Of a stretch of 64,000 nucleotides of DNA, positions 45,784 through 60,000 are shown in pieces (positions within the stretch are counted from its first letter, which is position 1; every line of letters begins with the position of its first letter). The stretch is from Struthidea cinerea (Eukaryota; Chordata; Aves; Passeriformes; Corcoracidae). Where the stretch lies: assembly GCA_013397865.1 (NCBI GenBank), contig VZTI01001283.1, forward strand, positions 187,128 to 251,127. The letters run 5' to 3'. The notes under the pieces are model-generated. The model did no database searches, had not been told where the DNA came from, and was given only the letters and a program-made list of their open reading frames with translations. The translations under genes were made by a program, and so were the position numbers.

Positions 45784-48560
45784 CGATGGTAGAACTTCAA
45801 GAATCAGGCAATTGGTTCTTTCCAGTGATTAGCAAATGACACCAAAGTCATTTCAAAATAGGCTCTTTGTAGGAGACAGCAGTTTGAGCTGAGACTATAA
45901 GCTTCAAATTTTAATTACTGAGCAGTCTTTGCCTTTTTCTTCAGGACATTTAGGGATGTACTGGCAGCTGCAATTAGAAGTAGCTGCCCTGTGATCCGGC
46001 TGTCCTAGCGCATCACTCCGCTGCTCCAACCTGGTAGGGCCAAGTAACATTGTTTTGTATTTTCTGTCCATCTTTCAACTTAGGAGTTACCTGGGGCATG
46101 GATTTGTGTTTTTAAAGGCAACCAAGAGGTCTGCAACACTTCAGGCAGGCAGTGTCCAATGCCACATAACAAAACACCCTCCTCTACCTTCTTACCATGA
46201 CAAAAAAACCCCAGAATGGTTCTCATAACTAATGAAGAATTGTCTGAGTTCTGACCACATTAAAAAAGCCATCTTGAGAAAGAATTTTTTCACTTTTCTG
46301 CCTCTTGGGCTAGATTCTGGGTACAACTTGACACACTGACTTTAAAAAGCACTTCCAAATTTATTTTAGCAAGCTGTTTTTCCAGTGACAATACTGTCTT
46401 CTGCTCAGGTTTGCTATGAGCAATAAAATGCACAGCAACATCTGAAAACAAAGTAAGATTCGTAACTGCTTCCAGAGCAGCAATTCCACAGGCTTCACTG
46501 CAACTCATATGTCTTTTTTGTTGACATTTTTGCTGTCTCTGGACATGTGCATCAGAAGCAATTTAATGACTACAGCATCTGCAGCATGACGGCGAATGGG
46601 AAATACTCACCTTTATATCCATTATGCTTTCTTTCTCATTAGCTAACCATGGCATAAAGCCATTCCTATTACAGGAGACTTTAGGAAGATAGAATTTCAA
46701 TTTTTCATGTTTCAAAATTTGAGTGATATGATTGACTCTTGAGAAATCATTTTCTAACTCATTTAAATTGGCCTTGAGGAAAGAAAAAAAAGAGCAAAAA
46801 GAAAATCTGCATATTTCTAGCTATCTCCTGTAGAAATGTCTCCTATCCTTCTGTTTTCATGCTTCTCTTTTCAAAATAAATGTTTTAAACTTTTGAAAAC
46901 ACAGTGACTTGAAATCACTTGGTCAGGGAATACTCTGCAAGTTCTCTTCATGCCTCTGGTCGGTAACTCTCTCGCATATGGAAGGGAGCTCTGAACTCTC
47001 CGAGTCTGCCTTGTGGCCTGAAGCTGGTGAACTTTGCAAGTAACTGCAAAGATTTCTGTGACTGAAAATATATTGAGATTGTTTTCCCTCTGTACTTCCG
47101 CCCCATGGGAAGACACAGATTAGTTGAAATTTTAGCCTTTTGAGACCAGAAATTCTGTTTCAGTGCATTTGTCATTTAGCAATGCATGGAAAGCTTTTGA
47201 AATGATGGAAATGTTTCTTTTAAGATGGTAATAAAATCAGAATCTCTGTCTCTGAAATAATTTATTTTTAAAATTAAAATGTTCATGCTTAAAGTAAAAA
47301 ACTGAAATTAAAAAAATAAAAAAAAGAAGGAACCTGTTCTGTTCTTTCTAATCTTTAGTTAAAACTAGACATTTTGTTCCTCAATTGTGTCTTTAATCTC
47401 TGTACTAGAAATGGAATGATTTCTGCAGCTCTTTTGTGTGGCATTATGTGTTGTGAAAATCCAATTTCTTTTGTGAGATAATCATAAATACCACTGTAGT
47501 TGCACTTTAAAATGCCAAAGAATTAAATTATGCGGAAAGATGAAACATTTTGCTGTATATACTATATTCTGAAGTTTAGTGAATGTGTTCATGAGTTCAA
47601 AAAGATAATAGAGATTGTTTCTTAGGCAGTGTTGTGGAAATCCTACTCTAAATACCTATTATTTTAGGTTACATGTCCTTTGAAAAGGTGCTGAAAGACA
47701 ATACAAATCACAAGTTTCCTTCTTTAGTGAAGAATACTTTTGATCCCAGTTTTTGCTGGCCTCTCTTTATGCTCAGAAAAGAACATAACAAAATCAAGTC
47801 CTCTCTTTATGCTCAGAAAAGAACATAACAAAATCAAGTGGGTTTTTTTCCTCCTTTCAGTGAAATGTCTACTTTAGCCCCAATTTCTCCAAGCATTTCC
47901 TTATGCAGGGCAGCTCCTTATCTCATCAGGAATCCTGCAGAAATAGTGCAATTTCTGGTAACTCAGCTGGATTCTAAAGAATAGCAGTTTGGTGATGCTC
48001 CTGTACCCCACACTGGATTTTTGGCCATCCACAGCAGCCCTGTGTTGATTTAAAGCAGTACATTAAATGTCTCTTCCCAGTGTGAAGGCAAGTGGTGCTG
48101 AATGGCCCATGTCCATGTCCTCTAAACTGTTATCTCCCAAATTGGGTGATCACATCAAAATGTCCTTTGGGAAGCTGGCCTCAGCCAGTGTTCATACCCA
48201 AGCAGGTCTCGGAATCCTGTGGGTATTATTTAGCTAAAGCTGAAATTTAGCTATACCAAAAAGCATGTAAGGGTCTAGCAATTTAACAGCAGGTATGGTG
48301 GAGTTCCATTGCCCTGGAATGAGCAAGAGCTCAGGTGCTGGTTTTGGTGTGGGGCATGGGGATCTGCCCCACATGTGGCCAAGTGCCTTTGTCTCCCGTA
48401 GATAGTTCAGTGATTACACTGCTGCACGGGGTGATAGATAGTAGTACCTTTGCTTTTGGATGGAAACTCGCACAAAGGCATTTCAAATCTTCTTGTGAAT
48501 AGCACTTGCATGACTGCAGATGGCAGGGCTGGCAGAGATGTTGTTTTATTTCCTTTGCAG
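45784..48560. other. non-coding stretch
   Basis: No gene or transposable element recognised, apart from a perfect 40-bp duplication listed separately. Confidence 0.55.
47760..47839 (+). repeat. exact 40-bp tandem duplication
   Basis: A 40-bp unit beginning CCTCTCTTTATGCTCAG and ending ACAAAATCAAGT is present twice back to back with no mismatch, implying a recent event or an assembly artefact. Confidence 0.97.
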
Positions 48561-48664
48561 TAAAAGTGTATGTCCTGTTCTGCACAGTTGAGAATGAAGA
48601 ACTGGCTCAAGGCCATGTGTGGTCGAATGATCATCCTAAATACAGCCCTCCTGGCCAGCACATG
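48561..48664 (+). CDS. candidate internal coding exon (104 nt), gene unknown
   Basis: The segment is preceded by a strong acceptor (GTTTTATTTCCTTTGCAG, ending 48560) and followed by a consensus donor GTAAGTGCC starting at 48665. After two bases (TA) that would complete a codon begun in the previous exon, 34 codons are open to the donor. The chain begins KVYVLFCTVENEELAQ and ends KYSPPGQHM. The other two frames contain early stops. The entry phase fits the candidate exon at 31464-31515, and the exit phase is 0. The mixed composition, with Trp, Cys and charged residues and no repetition, looks protein-like. No family was recognised and no downstream partner exon was found up to 64000. A lone cryptic exon in a non-coding region remains the alternative. 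Confidence 0.38.
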
Positions 48665-51600
48665 GTAAGTGCCCATGATGACCTGCTCTTACCTCCAGCC
48701 TCAAACACCAACTACACTGGCCTGTGTGTGATAGGATACAAGTTTCTGCACAGATCCATTTGAGATTTTGATAAAGAGTGTTGATTTACGTGTGGGGAGA
48801 AGGGACAGGTGGGTAGTGTGTACTTTGATGAGTGTGCAGCTGCAGGCCTTCTGGATGCAGTTTGACCTGGGAGTGTCTATGTCATGTCTCATTCATGAGC
48901 TGGCCTGAGATGTTAAGCTGCTTCTTTCTGCCTCTAGTTTAGGCTGTCCACTTTTTCATTTTTTTACATTTCTTTACTGTCTTACCTGACATTTTGTGGC
49001 AATTCTCTCATGATACCTTCTTTTGTTTAAGACTGACTATTTTATGAGCCTTTTATTGGCCCCAGATAAATAACTTGGCTGGCATTTACTCTTTCTGTCA
49101 TTCTGTTTTCATGGCATGGTTATTTTTGCTGAAGGCTGCTCAGTTAAGCGATCACAGACTAATCATGTGGAACTCAAAGACCCAGGGAAGACTGGAGGAA
49201 CAATGACAGGCAAAAGAACCTTACTAACCCACCCAGTGGAAATGGACAACTCATCTGCTCCCTAAGGTCATCCAAGGGGTGGGAGAAAGATTGACCCTGG
49301 AGTGAAACCCACTGAGATGAGTTGGTGGGAAAGGACAAAACTGGGGAAAGAGAGGGAGCAAGGTGGACTGAGGAGGAATGAAAATGGGAAAAAAAGAAGG
49401 AAAAGGCTAAGAAGGGGTTGACTGAGTAAAGGTCAGGCAGCTTGTCTGACAGCCCTGGACTTGACGGGCACAGTCTGCTCTCTGTTCTACTTAAATCTGA
49501 TTTCTGACTGCCTTCTTTGTGACTGTGCTCCCTGCTCTAGGTGTGTACATGTGACCACTGGCAAACCTTAGCCCACACAAGCTGGTGAACATGAGAGGTC
49601 TGGGCCCAGCAGCAGGAGTGAGCCTTGAACCTCAGGGGCTCGTGGGTGCGGTGCCAACAACTGGCGCGTGGCAGGGGCAGTGGGGGCTGCTCCTGGAGAG
49701 ACTGAGTAGGCAGGCAGCAGCAGTGGCCCACATACTGTGTGTGCCACATGGCACTAGGAGACAGAGTCCAGTCCTGATGAGCACGAGAGGAGGAACAGGA
49801 CTGGGCCACCTGTGCTCTTCATGCTCACCTGAGGGCTGTGTGAGGCAGTGCTTTCTCTCTGTGTCCACCTGTGTGGCTGGACGGATGTGCAGTGTGAGTG
49901 CACATGTTCAGCTGTCAGGAGTGGGTGCTCAGCCTCTCTTCTGCCTGCACTCAGGGAGAGGGAACCCAGCAGCCCCACATCCATGGGGCTGAGACAGGAG
50001 GAGAGCCCCTGGCTCCCAGTGCCCATCAGGTTCCACTGCCTCTAACACAGATGAAGTTTTCCTCTTGCCAAACCCATGAGCACTGTTAACTTTTATGGAC
50101 TCCTTGCCACCTTAGTAAGTTAACTTCTGTCATCACTCCTAACCCACTTTTACCTGCCACACTCTGTGCAGGGGACTCAGTGATCTGTGGCTTTCTTACT
50201 GTCCTGCTGAGGTGTCTAATCATGTCTTTCAAATATTTATCTGCTTAATTTTCTGCCTGTTTTTTCTTACCGCTCATCTTTTCTTTTTTTTTTTTTTAAG
50301 AAAACTGCTGCTGCTAAGCAAACAAGTAAATGAATACATTTATTAAGAAAGAAGAAGCAAGACTACTGAGGCACCTGGGATAAATTTTGTATCTACAACA
50401 TTTTCCTGGAACAATATAATTATTATATTTTAATTTATTTGTTTATTATAATTTTTTAAATTGTTTTCAAATTCTCATACAATTCCTTAGTATCCTGGAG
50501 GTACTCTTGTACTTTTGAACTGAATACTGCAATGTAAAGAAAGAATGCCTTATGTCTCACTTGGAGACTGTTATTTAACTTTTGAACAGCTCCTTCCCAG
50601 CTATTCAAAAGCCAAATTCTGGCTCGCCACAAGCAGTAATGTGCACATATGTTCACAAATAAATTTAATAGATTGCCTTTGATAGAACGGCAATGTCTGA
50701 AATGTGAAGTTAACATCTAACAAGAATATCTATTGCCTTTAAGAAAAGGTGAACCCTGCATACACATCAGCCTTGGTGAATGAATTTTTTCACAGAAATA
50801 GTGTGGCATAAAAACGAAAAATATGTGAGTTGCGACTAGGTGAAAAAAGGCGTGCTGGATGTGTTCAGGACAAACTTGCCTGTGATGAGAACTTTTTTTA
50901 TGCTTGATCATTTAACCCAGATTCCATATATTCACAGGGAAATGTGAGATTATTCCGTGAATGCACTGAAAGCTGTGGGGGTCAGATGAATGAAGTAAAG
51001 TGTGTCAAACTTCTGTGTAAAGTTCTCAGTCAGATATAAAAAAAAATTATTTTCTGCCTGGAAGCTAAATTGTAGTATTTTGCTCCAGTGATTAGTTCCA
51101 GTGACTCGAGAAAAGTTGGTTCCACCAATCTGGACTGTGAGGTCCTGAAGGTAATGAACAGAAGGACTTGAAGCCCTGCTGGATCTGTGGGAGAATAAAT
51201 AATTGCAAGACTCTGGGGCTGCACACCAGGAAGGTAATTGAATGCATCAACTTATCTCAGAAAGGATGATAAGAGTCCTTAAGAAGATAATGCCTTTCAG
51301 ACACACCTGTCAGAATTTCTAGAACAGTAAGATTGCCCCTGGCTGTGATTTGCTCTTTATGGATAAAAGTATATGTATACATTCTGCTGACTCTTTAAGT
51401 GGTTTCAACATTTCTGCCTTTATGTTTTATAAAATTCACCATGAGTGAAGCTATTAAAGTCAGAATCAAAAGCAATTAGCTGAGATGCTGCAATTCAACA
51501 TGCTCATAAATCAACTCAGTGTGCCTTGATGTAGTTACTGTGGCCCATGCTTTTTATCTCTTCTGTTTAGACTATTGGATACATTTTGTTTATTATTTGA

Positions 51601-54600
51601 GGGTGGTTAGTAACTTATATTTATGTTCCCTGAAAGACTTATTCCATGTGCAATCACATTAAATAATTTAAATGGAAAATAAACAGGACAAAATAGAGAT
51701 GGAAGAGAAAGGTTGAAAATGAGAAAGGCAGGCAAATGAGGGATTGGAAGGAGCACAAACTGAGAAGTGGAGAGGGAAAACTAAAACTGAAGAAACGAAA
51801 GAGGTGAAGAAAATCAAGATCAGATTCCTTAATAAGAGAACAATTAAAAAGTGGTCCAAGGAGAATCAGTGAAATAGAATCAGAGAGTCCAGGAAAACCC
51901 CTTGAGAAAAGTCTGAAAAGATATGTAAAGGGACAGAAAACCTCAAAAAAACACATTTAAAGCAACTTTCATGTGAAAGTTGTAAATGTAAGATTTTGCA
52001 TAAATTCATCTGAAAGACTTTTAAAACCAAAAGGCCTGTTCTGATAACCTTGATAATCTCAATATAAAATGATGTTTTTCCTGAATGAGATCCTGGTTTA
52101 ATAACTTCATGGAAATAAAGAAGAGAAAAATATCTGAATTTAAAATGTTATAGTAGAATTTCCCATAAAAGTCTTGGTAGACTTTCTTCAGAGGCCTATT
52201 ACACTTATTTTTACATCTCTTTTAGCCTCCAATGGTCTAACTTCATCTCAAAGCCCTATCAAGCAAAATGAAGAGCCCTCTGTCAAATTTCTGTCCTTAT
52301 GAGGTACTTAAGCATAGATGAAGTAACTTCTACGATAATAAAATGTTTCAAGGTTTCTTAGTCTTGTCTTAGGCATGTTTTAGGACTTATATCATGACTC
52401 CCTTCTTGCCTCCACCTTCATCCTTCCTGTTTGTTAATTCCCTTCTTCAAATGGACATGGTAGACTGGTACCAGGCAGAGATGACAATCTTTTGGGGTTT
52501 TTGGTGAGCATCTCCCAGTCTATTCACCTAAAGACAGCATTAAGCTTTTGGAAAAGGATTTAGGTGTAGACCAAATGCTGCTGAAGACAGCACTGGGTCT
52601 CTAGGATTTGGGTTACAAGCTTGAGGCAAGTGTGGCTATCGACCAAGCAAATGGAGGGAGAGGTAGTTCATGTTCATTTTCATATGCACCTGAATACAAT
52701 GCTGCCTTCCCCATCCTTTACCTAGAAAATAATTTTGCAGTAGCAACACTTGTCCTAGCAGTACGGCATAGGGACTTTATCTCTGAATTAGATGCCTTTT
52801 CACTTGAGTGTTCCTTTTTGTTGGGGTCGGGCTGATGAGTTATCTACAGGACAGTACAGTATCAACATTATTCTCTTTGTCAAAAAACTTTGGACTACAG
52901 AATCAATTAGTGAAATTTGACCATAACTTTCTTTTTTCCCCCCATAAGCTGCTGCAAATCTGTAATGGTAACTTTCCTTTGATGTATTTAACTAGTCCGG
53001 TTTCAGCCATTCCATTTATTTTGGTCAGAATTGTCTGATATTAGTCTGAAAGACATAAAATTGAGCCACATTAGCCTAGCTAGCTTCTAAAATGTATGCC
53101 ACAATTGTCACGTATCTCCAGTGCTCTGGATTCTCCACAAGGCTTGGAAACCTGATGGTCCCTGTTCCTGGCTCAGAAATCTCACTGAATGCCTCTTCAA
53201 AGCTGCTTATACAGGGTCTCATGCCCCGTCTTAGTCATCACTGCTTTTGTATCCTACTGAGTTATTATTAAATTACTGTCTTTGTCTTTTAGTATTTGTG
53301 TCAAATATTTCTGCCTTTCATTTAACTGACAGTTTTGTGATTTCTGTTTTTGTAGCCATTAACATCAACTGAATTTCATACACTCAAATATAATTGTCTT
53401 TTGTTTTATCTTCATTTGCCTGAGATTTTGTCTTTTCAGCTTTTTTTTGGTGTGTGTGAGTTCCCTACAGCTGTGAGACTTCAATAGTTCTAATTTTAAT
53501 TCCCAGTTAAGTAGATTAAGCAAACTGTTACCTTTTAAACTCTGCATACATTCATGTCCTGTTAGCCACTATCCTCTTCCTTCATGCCAAAACAAATCTT
53601 TCACTTAAGTATGATTTTGATACAAAGATGTATTGTATTTGGTAGCAAGATTATTTTTATAACTCCATTGTCATGCATTCCCTTTATAGAGGATCCAGAG
53701 CTGATAGTTCAGCTGCATTTCGTAGAAAATTAAGGATGGAAAATTGCTCAGGTTTGTGAGCTAAACAGCAAAACCCCCAGTTGCCCATGAAAAAACCCCT
53801 ATGGACTAAACATCCTTTTGCACAACAAAATCATGGGGTGAATTTCAGGACAGAATAAGAAGAAGGAATAAGGAACTTTGCTGATGGACGGATATACAAA
53901 CACATCCTGGGGGGTGAACAAAGGTTCTTGGGCTTGCATGATAATGGGCTCAGGTGTGTGTGTGTTGCCCCTGGGTGAATATGGGAGTTATTCTTGTCTA
54001 CCCTCCCTTAAAAACACTACAGTGCCAGACTCAGTGAAATGCGTTTTCCAAGGCTAGCATGGGAAGGGTAGGGGCGAGGGGGACAAGCTGCATTCTGCTC
54101 GTTGCTGCCAGTTTGCTCCTCATCTGCAGGGGGGGGAAACTTGCTTTGCGTGTTGCTTTTGGCTAAAAGAAGAGTTGAAGGCAAGTCACTTGGAGCACAA
54201 AGTGCTCAGTTGCACTCAGTGGGATAGGAGCTTTCTCTTACTGGCATGAGCAAGACAAACCCGAGGCAATTCTTACCTTCTGCTGTGAGATATACAGAAT
54301 GAAATGCATGAGAAACTTTGAGGTTTTCTTCTATTTCTTTCCAACACTGGCATCAGACTCTGTTAATGTCCTTAACTACTGTTTTAAAGAGAAAACTTAT
54401 TGATGCTTCTATTAAATTTCTATTTATTTTATTTGTGGTTTTGACAAAAAAAATCCCACAAGACCAACCCACAAATCAAGAGGTAGATTATAAATATAAG
54501 GTTCCTGTTACTTGATACTGCTTATCTACAGAGGAATATTCCCACTAGTGAATCTCACAGGCAATTACAGAATGTAATTGTAGGTACAGTTCAAGGTCCA

Positions 54601-57000
54601 CTCTGCAGGAATCATGAGATACGCTTAATCTCCTCCCTCAAATTCTGGAACAACTGTTCAGTGGAAGACTGAGATGGGCTGACCAGGCCTTCATGTCTGT
54701 GCAGCAATTTTCACCTACACAAGTTGGGGTCTCAGGTCTCCCAGGACCAGAAACAACACTGGTGTTAACTACTTTTTCTTGGCAGGTTTGCCTAAAAAGT
54801 GAGATCAATAGAATACAGTAAGCAAGTTTCATCCTTGGATAGATATACAGCAAATAACTTACAAGTGTGCAGCACTCCAAGTACTCATGGACATTAAAAT
54901 GCTGACAGAATAGATAGGATGACACTGTAGGTCATCCAGCTTTGATAAATAAGCAGAACACCCTTAAATGATGATAGCTGTTACCCAGGGCAAGGTAGTC
55001 AGTTGAGATCTGACTGCCAGAAGTTCAGCAATCTATCACTTGATGAAAAGGCCTTGGTCATCAGATGAAGCTGATGAGACAATCATTGACAAGGTTATAA
55101 AAGAGCCCCCTCCTTTAGTTAAACCCATCATCTGGAACAGCAGGAGGAGAATAGCAGATCTGATGCAGAGACTGTAATTAACTTTTACCTGGTGAAGTGT
55201 CTTCGGAGTGGGTGGAAAAGAGAAAGGCAGAACCATCAGAAGTGTGTTTAGCTTCTGTTCCACTATTTAGTCTTTACTGGAAGGGATAGCTTTTCATAAA
55301 TTCTATGCAAAACATATCTGTGTGATGTGCTTTACCTCCTGTCTCTGAGGAGAGAACCTATGAGCTTACGGTCCCTTAAGATTCGAGCTACACATTCCCA
55401 AGTATCAGTGCTGGATCCTTATTACCCCTGAAGCTTTGGAGATCAGGCAGGAAGAGCACCGCACCTGTGCAAGCTCAGACACTTCCACGTGGTTATAAGG
55501 TCTGACTCCTCTAAATACAAATATGAAAATTTCAGCTGCTCCTTGCCTATGGTCTAACTCCCACCAGTGTCTTCTGCCTCATTAGCTAAGGAGGACCAAA
55601 AAGGATCATTGGGATTTAGGCTCGTTTGACTCCATTGTGGAAATGCATTTGCTTTTAATTGAAAAGGATGCTTGGTTTTGGTTCCCTTTCTCACAGTCAG
55701 CTGGCTATAAATATAAGGCCTCTTTCAGCTGGAAACCTGGAGGTGTTTCCCTGAAATGAGGGTGGTTGTGGTAGTTTAAATTCCTTTGTGGAAACTGAAT
55801 TGTTTTAGCTCAGATTCTACTTCATATTAACATCACTGAGAGCAATATTAAAGTTTATTTTATATTGCTACAAAAATAGCCCTTGTGACTATCCCTGAAT
55901 AAAATGCTCTGCTGAAAGCATACCAGTAACTCGGCAGGCTTGGATGAGCAAAGCCAAAAATACAGCAGCAGCTGTCCCATTGATCGGTGTGTACTTATTC
56001 AAAACTGTGCAGATCAGATATTTTGTACAGAAGCAACCATTTCCCAATTCATTCACAATTACATGGGGGAGTTGGGTAAACTTTGAAATGTGTGCTTAAA
56101 AATAAGCGCCCTTGTCCCCAGAGTGCAGCATTCCTGATAAGTAATTAATTGAAGATTAAGTTCTACATCTGGAAAATATGGCAAGTTTGCAGGAGCCGAC
56201 CATTGAACATATCCTGGGTTGCTTTTATGTTTGTGTCCTTTCCTTAAGGAGTCACTGTTTTGAATTCAGATCACATTATGTGTTCTGGGATCAGTATATT
56301 TTCTAACCTTATTATGCAATTACCTTCTTGACTGCCACACAAGGAAAAATAAGTCACATTTTTGAGCAGAGCCTCTGAGCAAAAGTTGTGAGATCTCAGG
56401 ATTGAAATATAGTCCTGTTATTACCAATATACTTTGCATTAATTTTCCTTTGCTTTTCTTTGCACAGGGATTTTGCCAGTTACTGCGCACCTTGTTCTGC
56501 TTACTGATCACAACTGCTTCTTGCATATAACTCCTTTTTGAACATCTATTTCAAAAACATTCTTTATCTATCCAAAATACCTGTTTTCTTACCTATTAGT
56601 CTTTAGTGTTTATTGCTTTGTCCATTGTTTCTGACCTGTCTTTATTTCTCTTGAGGAACCATCTTGGCCCATGCTTGAAAGGGGAGGGGAGGTCAGGATG
56701 GCCAACTACAATATTTTCTCTTTCATTTATTTGGCCTCTTAAGCCTTTCCGTCTGCCCTATGAGTATCACTTTTTACAAGAAAAGTGCAAGCTGCATGAT
56801 GATGAAGACATGAACATGTGTTCAGTGGCCTCCAATAAATGACCAGGAATGTACTTTTCCACCGGTGCTAAAGGAACAGCCCATCTCCCATCAGTAATGC
56901 TTGTGGGCTCAGACTTGTGCACTTCTACAGTTTTCTTCTTTTTTTGAAATCTCTGATGAAAACACAGACGACAACCCATGGTTTTGATAATTCTGCTCCT
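48665..57000. other. long non-coding stretch with one GC-richer patch
   Basis: No gene or transposable element recognised. Around 49540-50040 the base composition rises and frames of 135 (plus), 90 and 78 (minus) codons overlap. Their content is Cys-, Gly- and Ser-rich, with no domain, and is likely due to composition. A 14-T run lies at 50284-50297. A minus-strand segment at 54863-54901 has both splice signals and an open frame but is only 39 nt long. Confidence 0.5.
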
Positions 57001-60000
57001 TTTTTTTTTTTTTCAAACAACTATCCCTTAACCCAAACTGTTTGTGCATAAGTCTGTAAACTTATCCCTGCCAGCAGAACCCACAGCTGGTTCTAGTAAA
57101 AATGAGGGGCAAACTTCATTGAAGTCAGCAAGGCTGTGGTGTTCAGCATCTCAGTTTCTATGCACAAATGACTATAAACACTCCAGTGTTACATCCAAGC
57201 ACTCCTCAGGCTTTACTTAATCTGTTTTGTTTCGAAAGATTAAGTCTGTTTCCAGCTCAGCGAACTCAAAACCTTAAAGCAACTCCTTTTAGCACCCCCA
57301 AGCTCCTGAAGGATAAATAGCTTTTAGTTCTGGTAACTCAAGGGTGATGATCAGCTCCTTCAAAGACTGTGTGTGACAGTGCAGAAAATGTCTCTATTTT
57401 GTCAATTCCAAAATTATCTGCTTGCCTGGAAAATAAAAAACAGCCTCCAAATGTATTAAGAAGTGAAAAAAATACTTTGGGTAAAACAGGATAAATGATG
57501 GATTCAGAGTAAAGTAAGGTCCGAGTGTTTACTCAGTAGGGCTGTCCTACTGTCTGAAGCTTTAGAAGTTGATGTTGCAATTTATGTCCATTGTTGGTGC
57601 AATATATGCACTGCAGTAATATAGGAAATAAAAATGTGTGCAACATTATATGATAAATATTCCACTTTTCTCTTAGTAAGCAGGTAAGCTATAGACATAA
57701 AGAATCTGTTCATAATAGGTTCTGGGATCTATATACATTTCTTAGCTTTTAACCTGAAAGACTGTTTTCTTACAAAGGATTTTGAAGATTGAAGCCTGTA
57801 TGTATCTCAGTGGAAGACTGCCATAAAGAATGAGACAATTTGATTAAATAACAGAAAAGGTTGCTGTATATCAGAAGACCTGATCTCCTTATTTATATGA
57901 AATACTTGTTTTATGTTGCCATAACTTTTTCAGTCTTTCCAGTCTAAATGGTATTAGCAGGTATTTATCTTTGCTCATCAAAGGCATATTTCAAAACTAA
58001 CTTTATTTTAGCTTTGCAAAGCTCCTTCTGTATTATCCTGAATTACCCCATTACGCTGTCATTGACTTGGAGATATTTCTTGCTTTGAATTGTTCATTTA
58101 TGTCTAGAGTCTATTTCCTTTTGTTTGTTATGACTGGTTTGAGGTTTTTTTGGTGCTGTTTCTTCAGAATTTCTGCCTTACTTCACTTTCTTCACCTTCT
58201 TTAACTGATTATTTCAATGACCAGTCCTGGAGTCAAACAGTCAAAACCTCTTTTACAATCTACCTAGAAATTTATTTTTCTATTTGTTTGAAATTTCTTG
58301 AATAACTCTAAATGAATTCACTGATGACTCCCAGCTTCCTGGTTTACCCCAAACGCATTTCTTTGATGTCTCCTTCATTCCTAGTTTAACTAAGGCCTTC
58401 TACAACAGTGCTGTGTAGAGTCTGTAATGTGGAGCATGGCAGTGGAACCAGGAAACATTAAACTTCTTGGGGTTTGTTTGAAATTGTTTTTTCCAGCTGC
58501 ATGTGACAGATTCAGGGCTAAAGAAAGGTAGCACTCGCACTTTACAACTCAGGCCTATATTCTGAGTCCTTTTTCTGCCTCTGTATAGCAGAGTGTGCCC
58601 TGGCATATTCTTCAGGCTTGTTGCAGAGGTACAGCACAGCTGCCTGTCCATGGACAGCAGGTCTGCTTGCTCTGAGTGTGTGTGCAAGTGTTCCCTTGCA
58701 TGTGCGTTTGAAGACTGTGGCGTCTTCATATGTCTCCATCTGCATGGGCTCCAGAGTCAGTGCAAGGCTCCAAAGGCAGCAGTCCTCTAAAAAAACAGAA
58801 ATGGTGCCCATTTCCTTCAGAGTGCTGTAAAAGTTTAAACATCTCCTAGGAAACAGAAGCCAAGACAAAAGTGTCTTCCTCTTGAAAATCTGAACCCCAT
58901 TTCTTTTGCATTCAGGACAGCAGTTTATCTGTTGGCATGGATAAGAACAGAATCTATTTTTCCTTTGTAAGTCTTCTGGGAATATGACATTGTTTGGGAC
59001 AGAGGGAGCACGGTAAAGGAAGACTGCATCACATGCTCCTCTGGGAGAGGAGATTTCCGGGTGTTAGTCCCTGCTCTTATTAAAATGTCTATCTTTTTAT
59101 CCGTTGTCTGAGAAGGGAAATTCCCTTTCCCTAATTTTTGAGGTTTAAAAGTGTTGGCTTTTGTTTATGCTTTGCTTTTTACTGTTATGCCTAACTACAC
59201 AGGAGTATTCAATCCACTCTACTATCCACAGCACCCAGAGGTAGAAATTGCAATTACTTGGATCCTGTCAGTGAGTGCTTTTGGCACAGTGGTTGCCATA
59301 ATGTAGCAAGCAGACTAGAGAGCAGACCTGCAGAATTCAGCTTGTGCAACAAAGGCAGAAGACAGTTTTGAGCAATAATAGCTGGTCTGAGGCTTGCATG
59401 TGCTTTGTAGGATACCCTTGCCCACAGTCCTCTGTATGGAGACTGCAGATCTGTGGGACCGTGGGCAATTTTTCCTGTTCCACTTTCCGTGGAAATGAAG
59501 GTACAGGAGGGAGAATTATTATGCCGTGGGATTTTGCCCAAATGTGAGATGAGGGGGAGTCAGGCATGCATCCAGGCCCCTGAAGCTGGGAAGTACCCCA
59601 CAGTCACAGCTATAAATGAAGGAGAGAACAGAGCGCTACAGCTGTAACATGCTGCATTCAGTTAAAAAAACCCTTAATTTTTAATAAAATGTAAATCCCA
59701 GCACATTTTGGTACTCAACTTCTCATTCTCTAATGACAATTGTTTGGAGAGACACAACTTGTTCGGGTGTGCCCTAACCCACTGGCCCTGTCTTTGCTTC
59801 CATGGAGGAGTCCAAATCTGTGTGTGCCTATGACATTACGCTCCCTGTGCATTTTCCTTTTAGACCGTGCTGCAAACAAGGACACAGCTGAGCAGGCAGT
59901 GGGAGCCCTCTCTCCTGGGGCTTTCAATATGCTTGTGCTGCAGGCAGTAGTGTTGGAACTCTCCCATCACAATGGGACAGCGGCAAGTTCAAAAGCTTAG

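Noticed and set aside
49585..49992. 135-codon plus-strand frame in a GC-richer patch
   Set aside because: Overlapping open frames on both strands point to base composition. No recognisable protein.
54863..54901. 39-nt minus-strand exon-like segment with acceptor and GTAAGT donor
   Set aside because: Too short to judge, with no partner exons. It shows that such pairs occur by chance here.
57674..57692. Possible 7-nt microexon between CTTTTCTCTTAG and GTAAGC
   Set aside because: A pattern this short is expected by chance.
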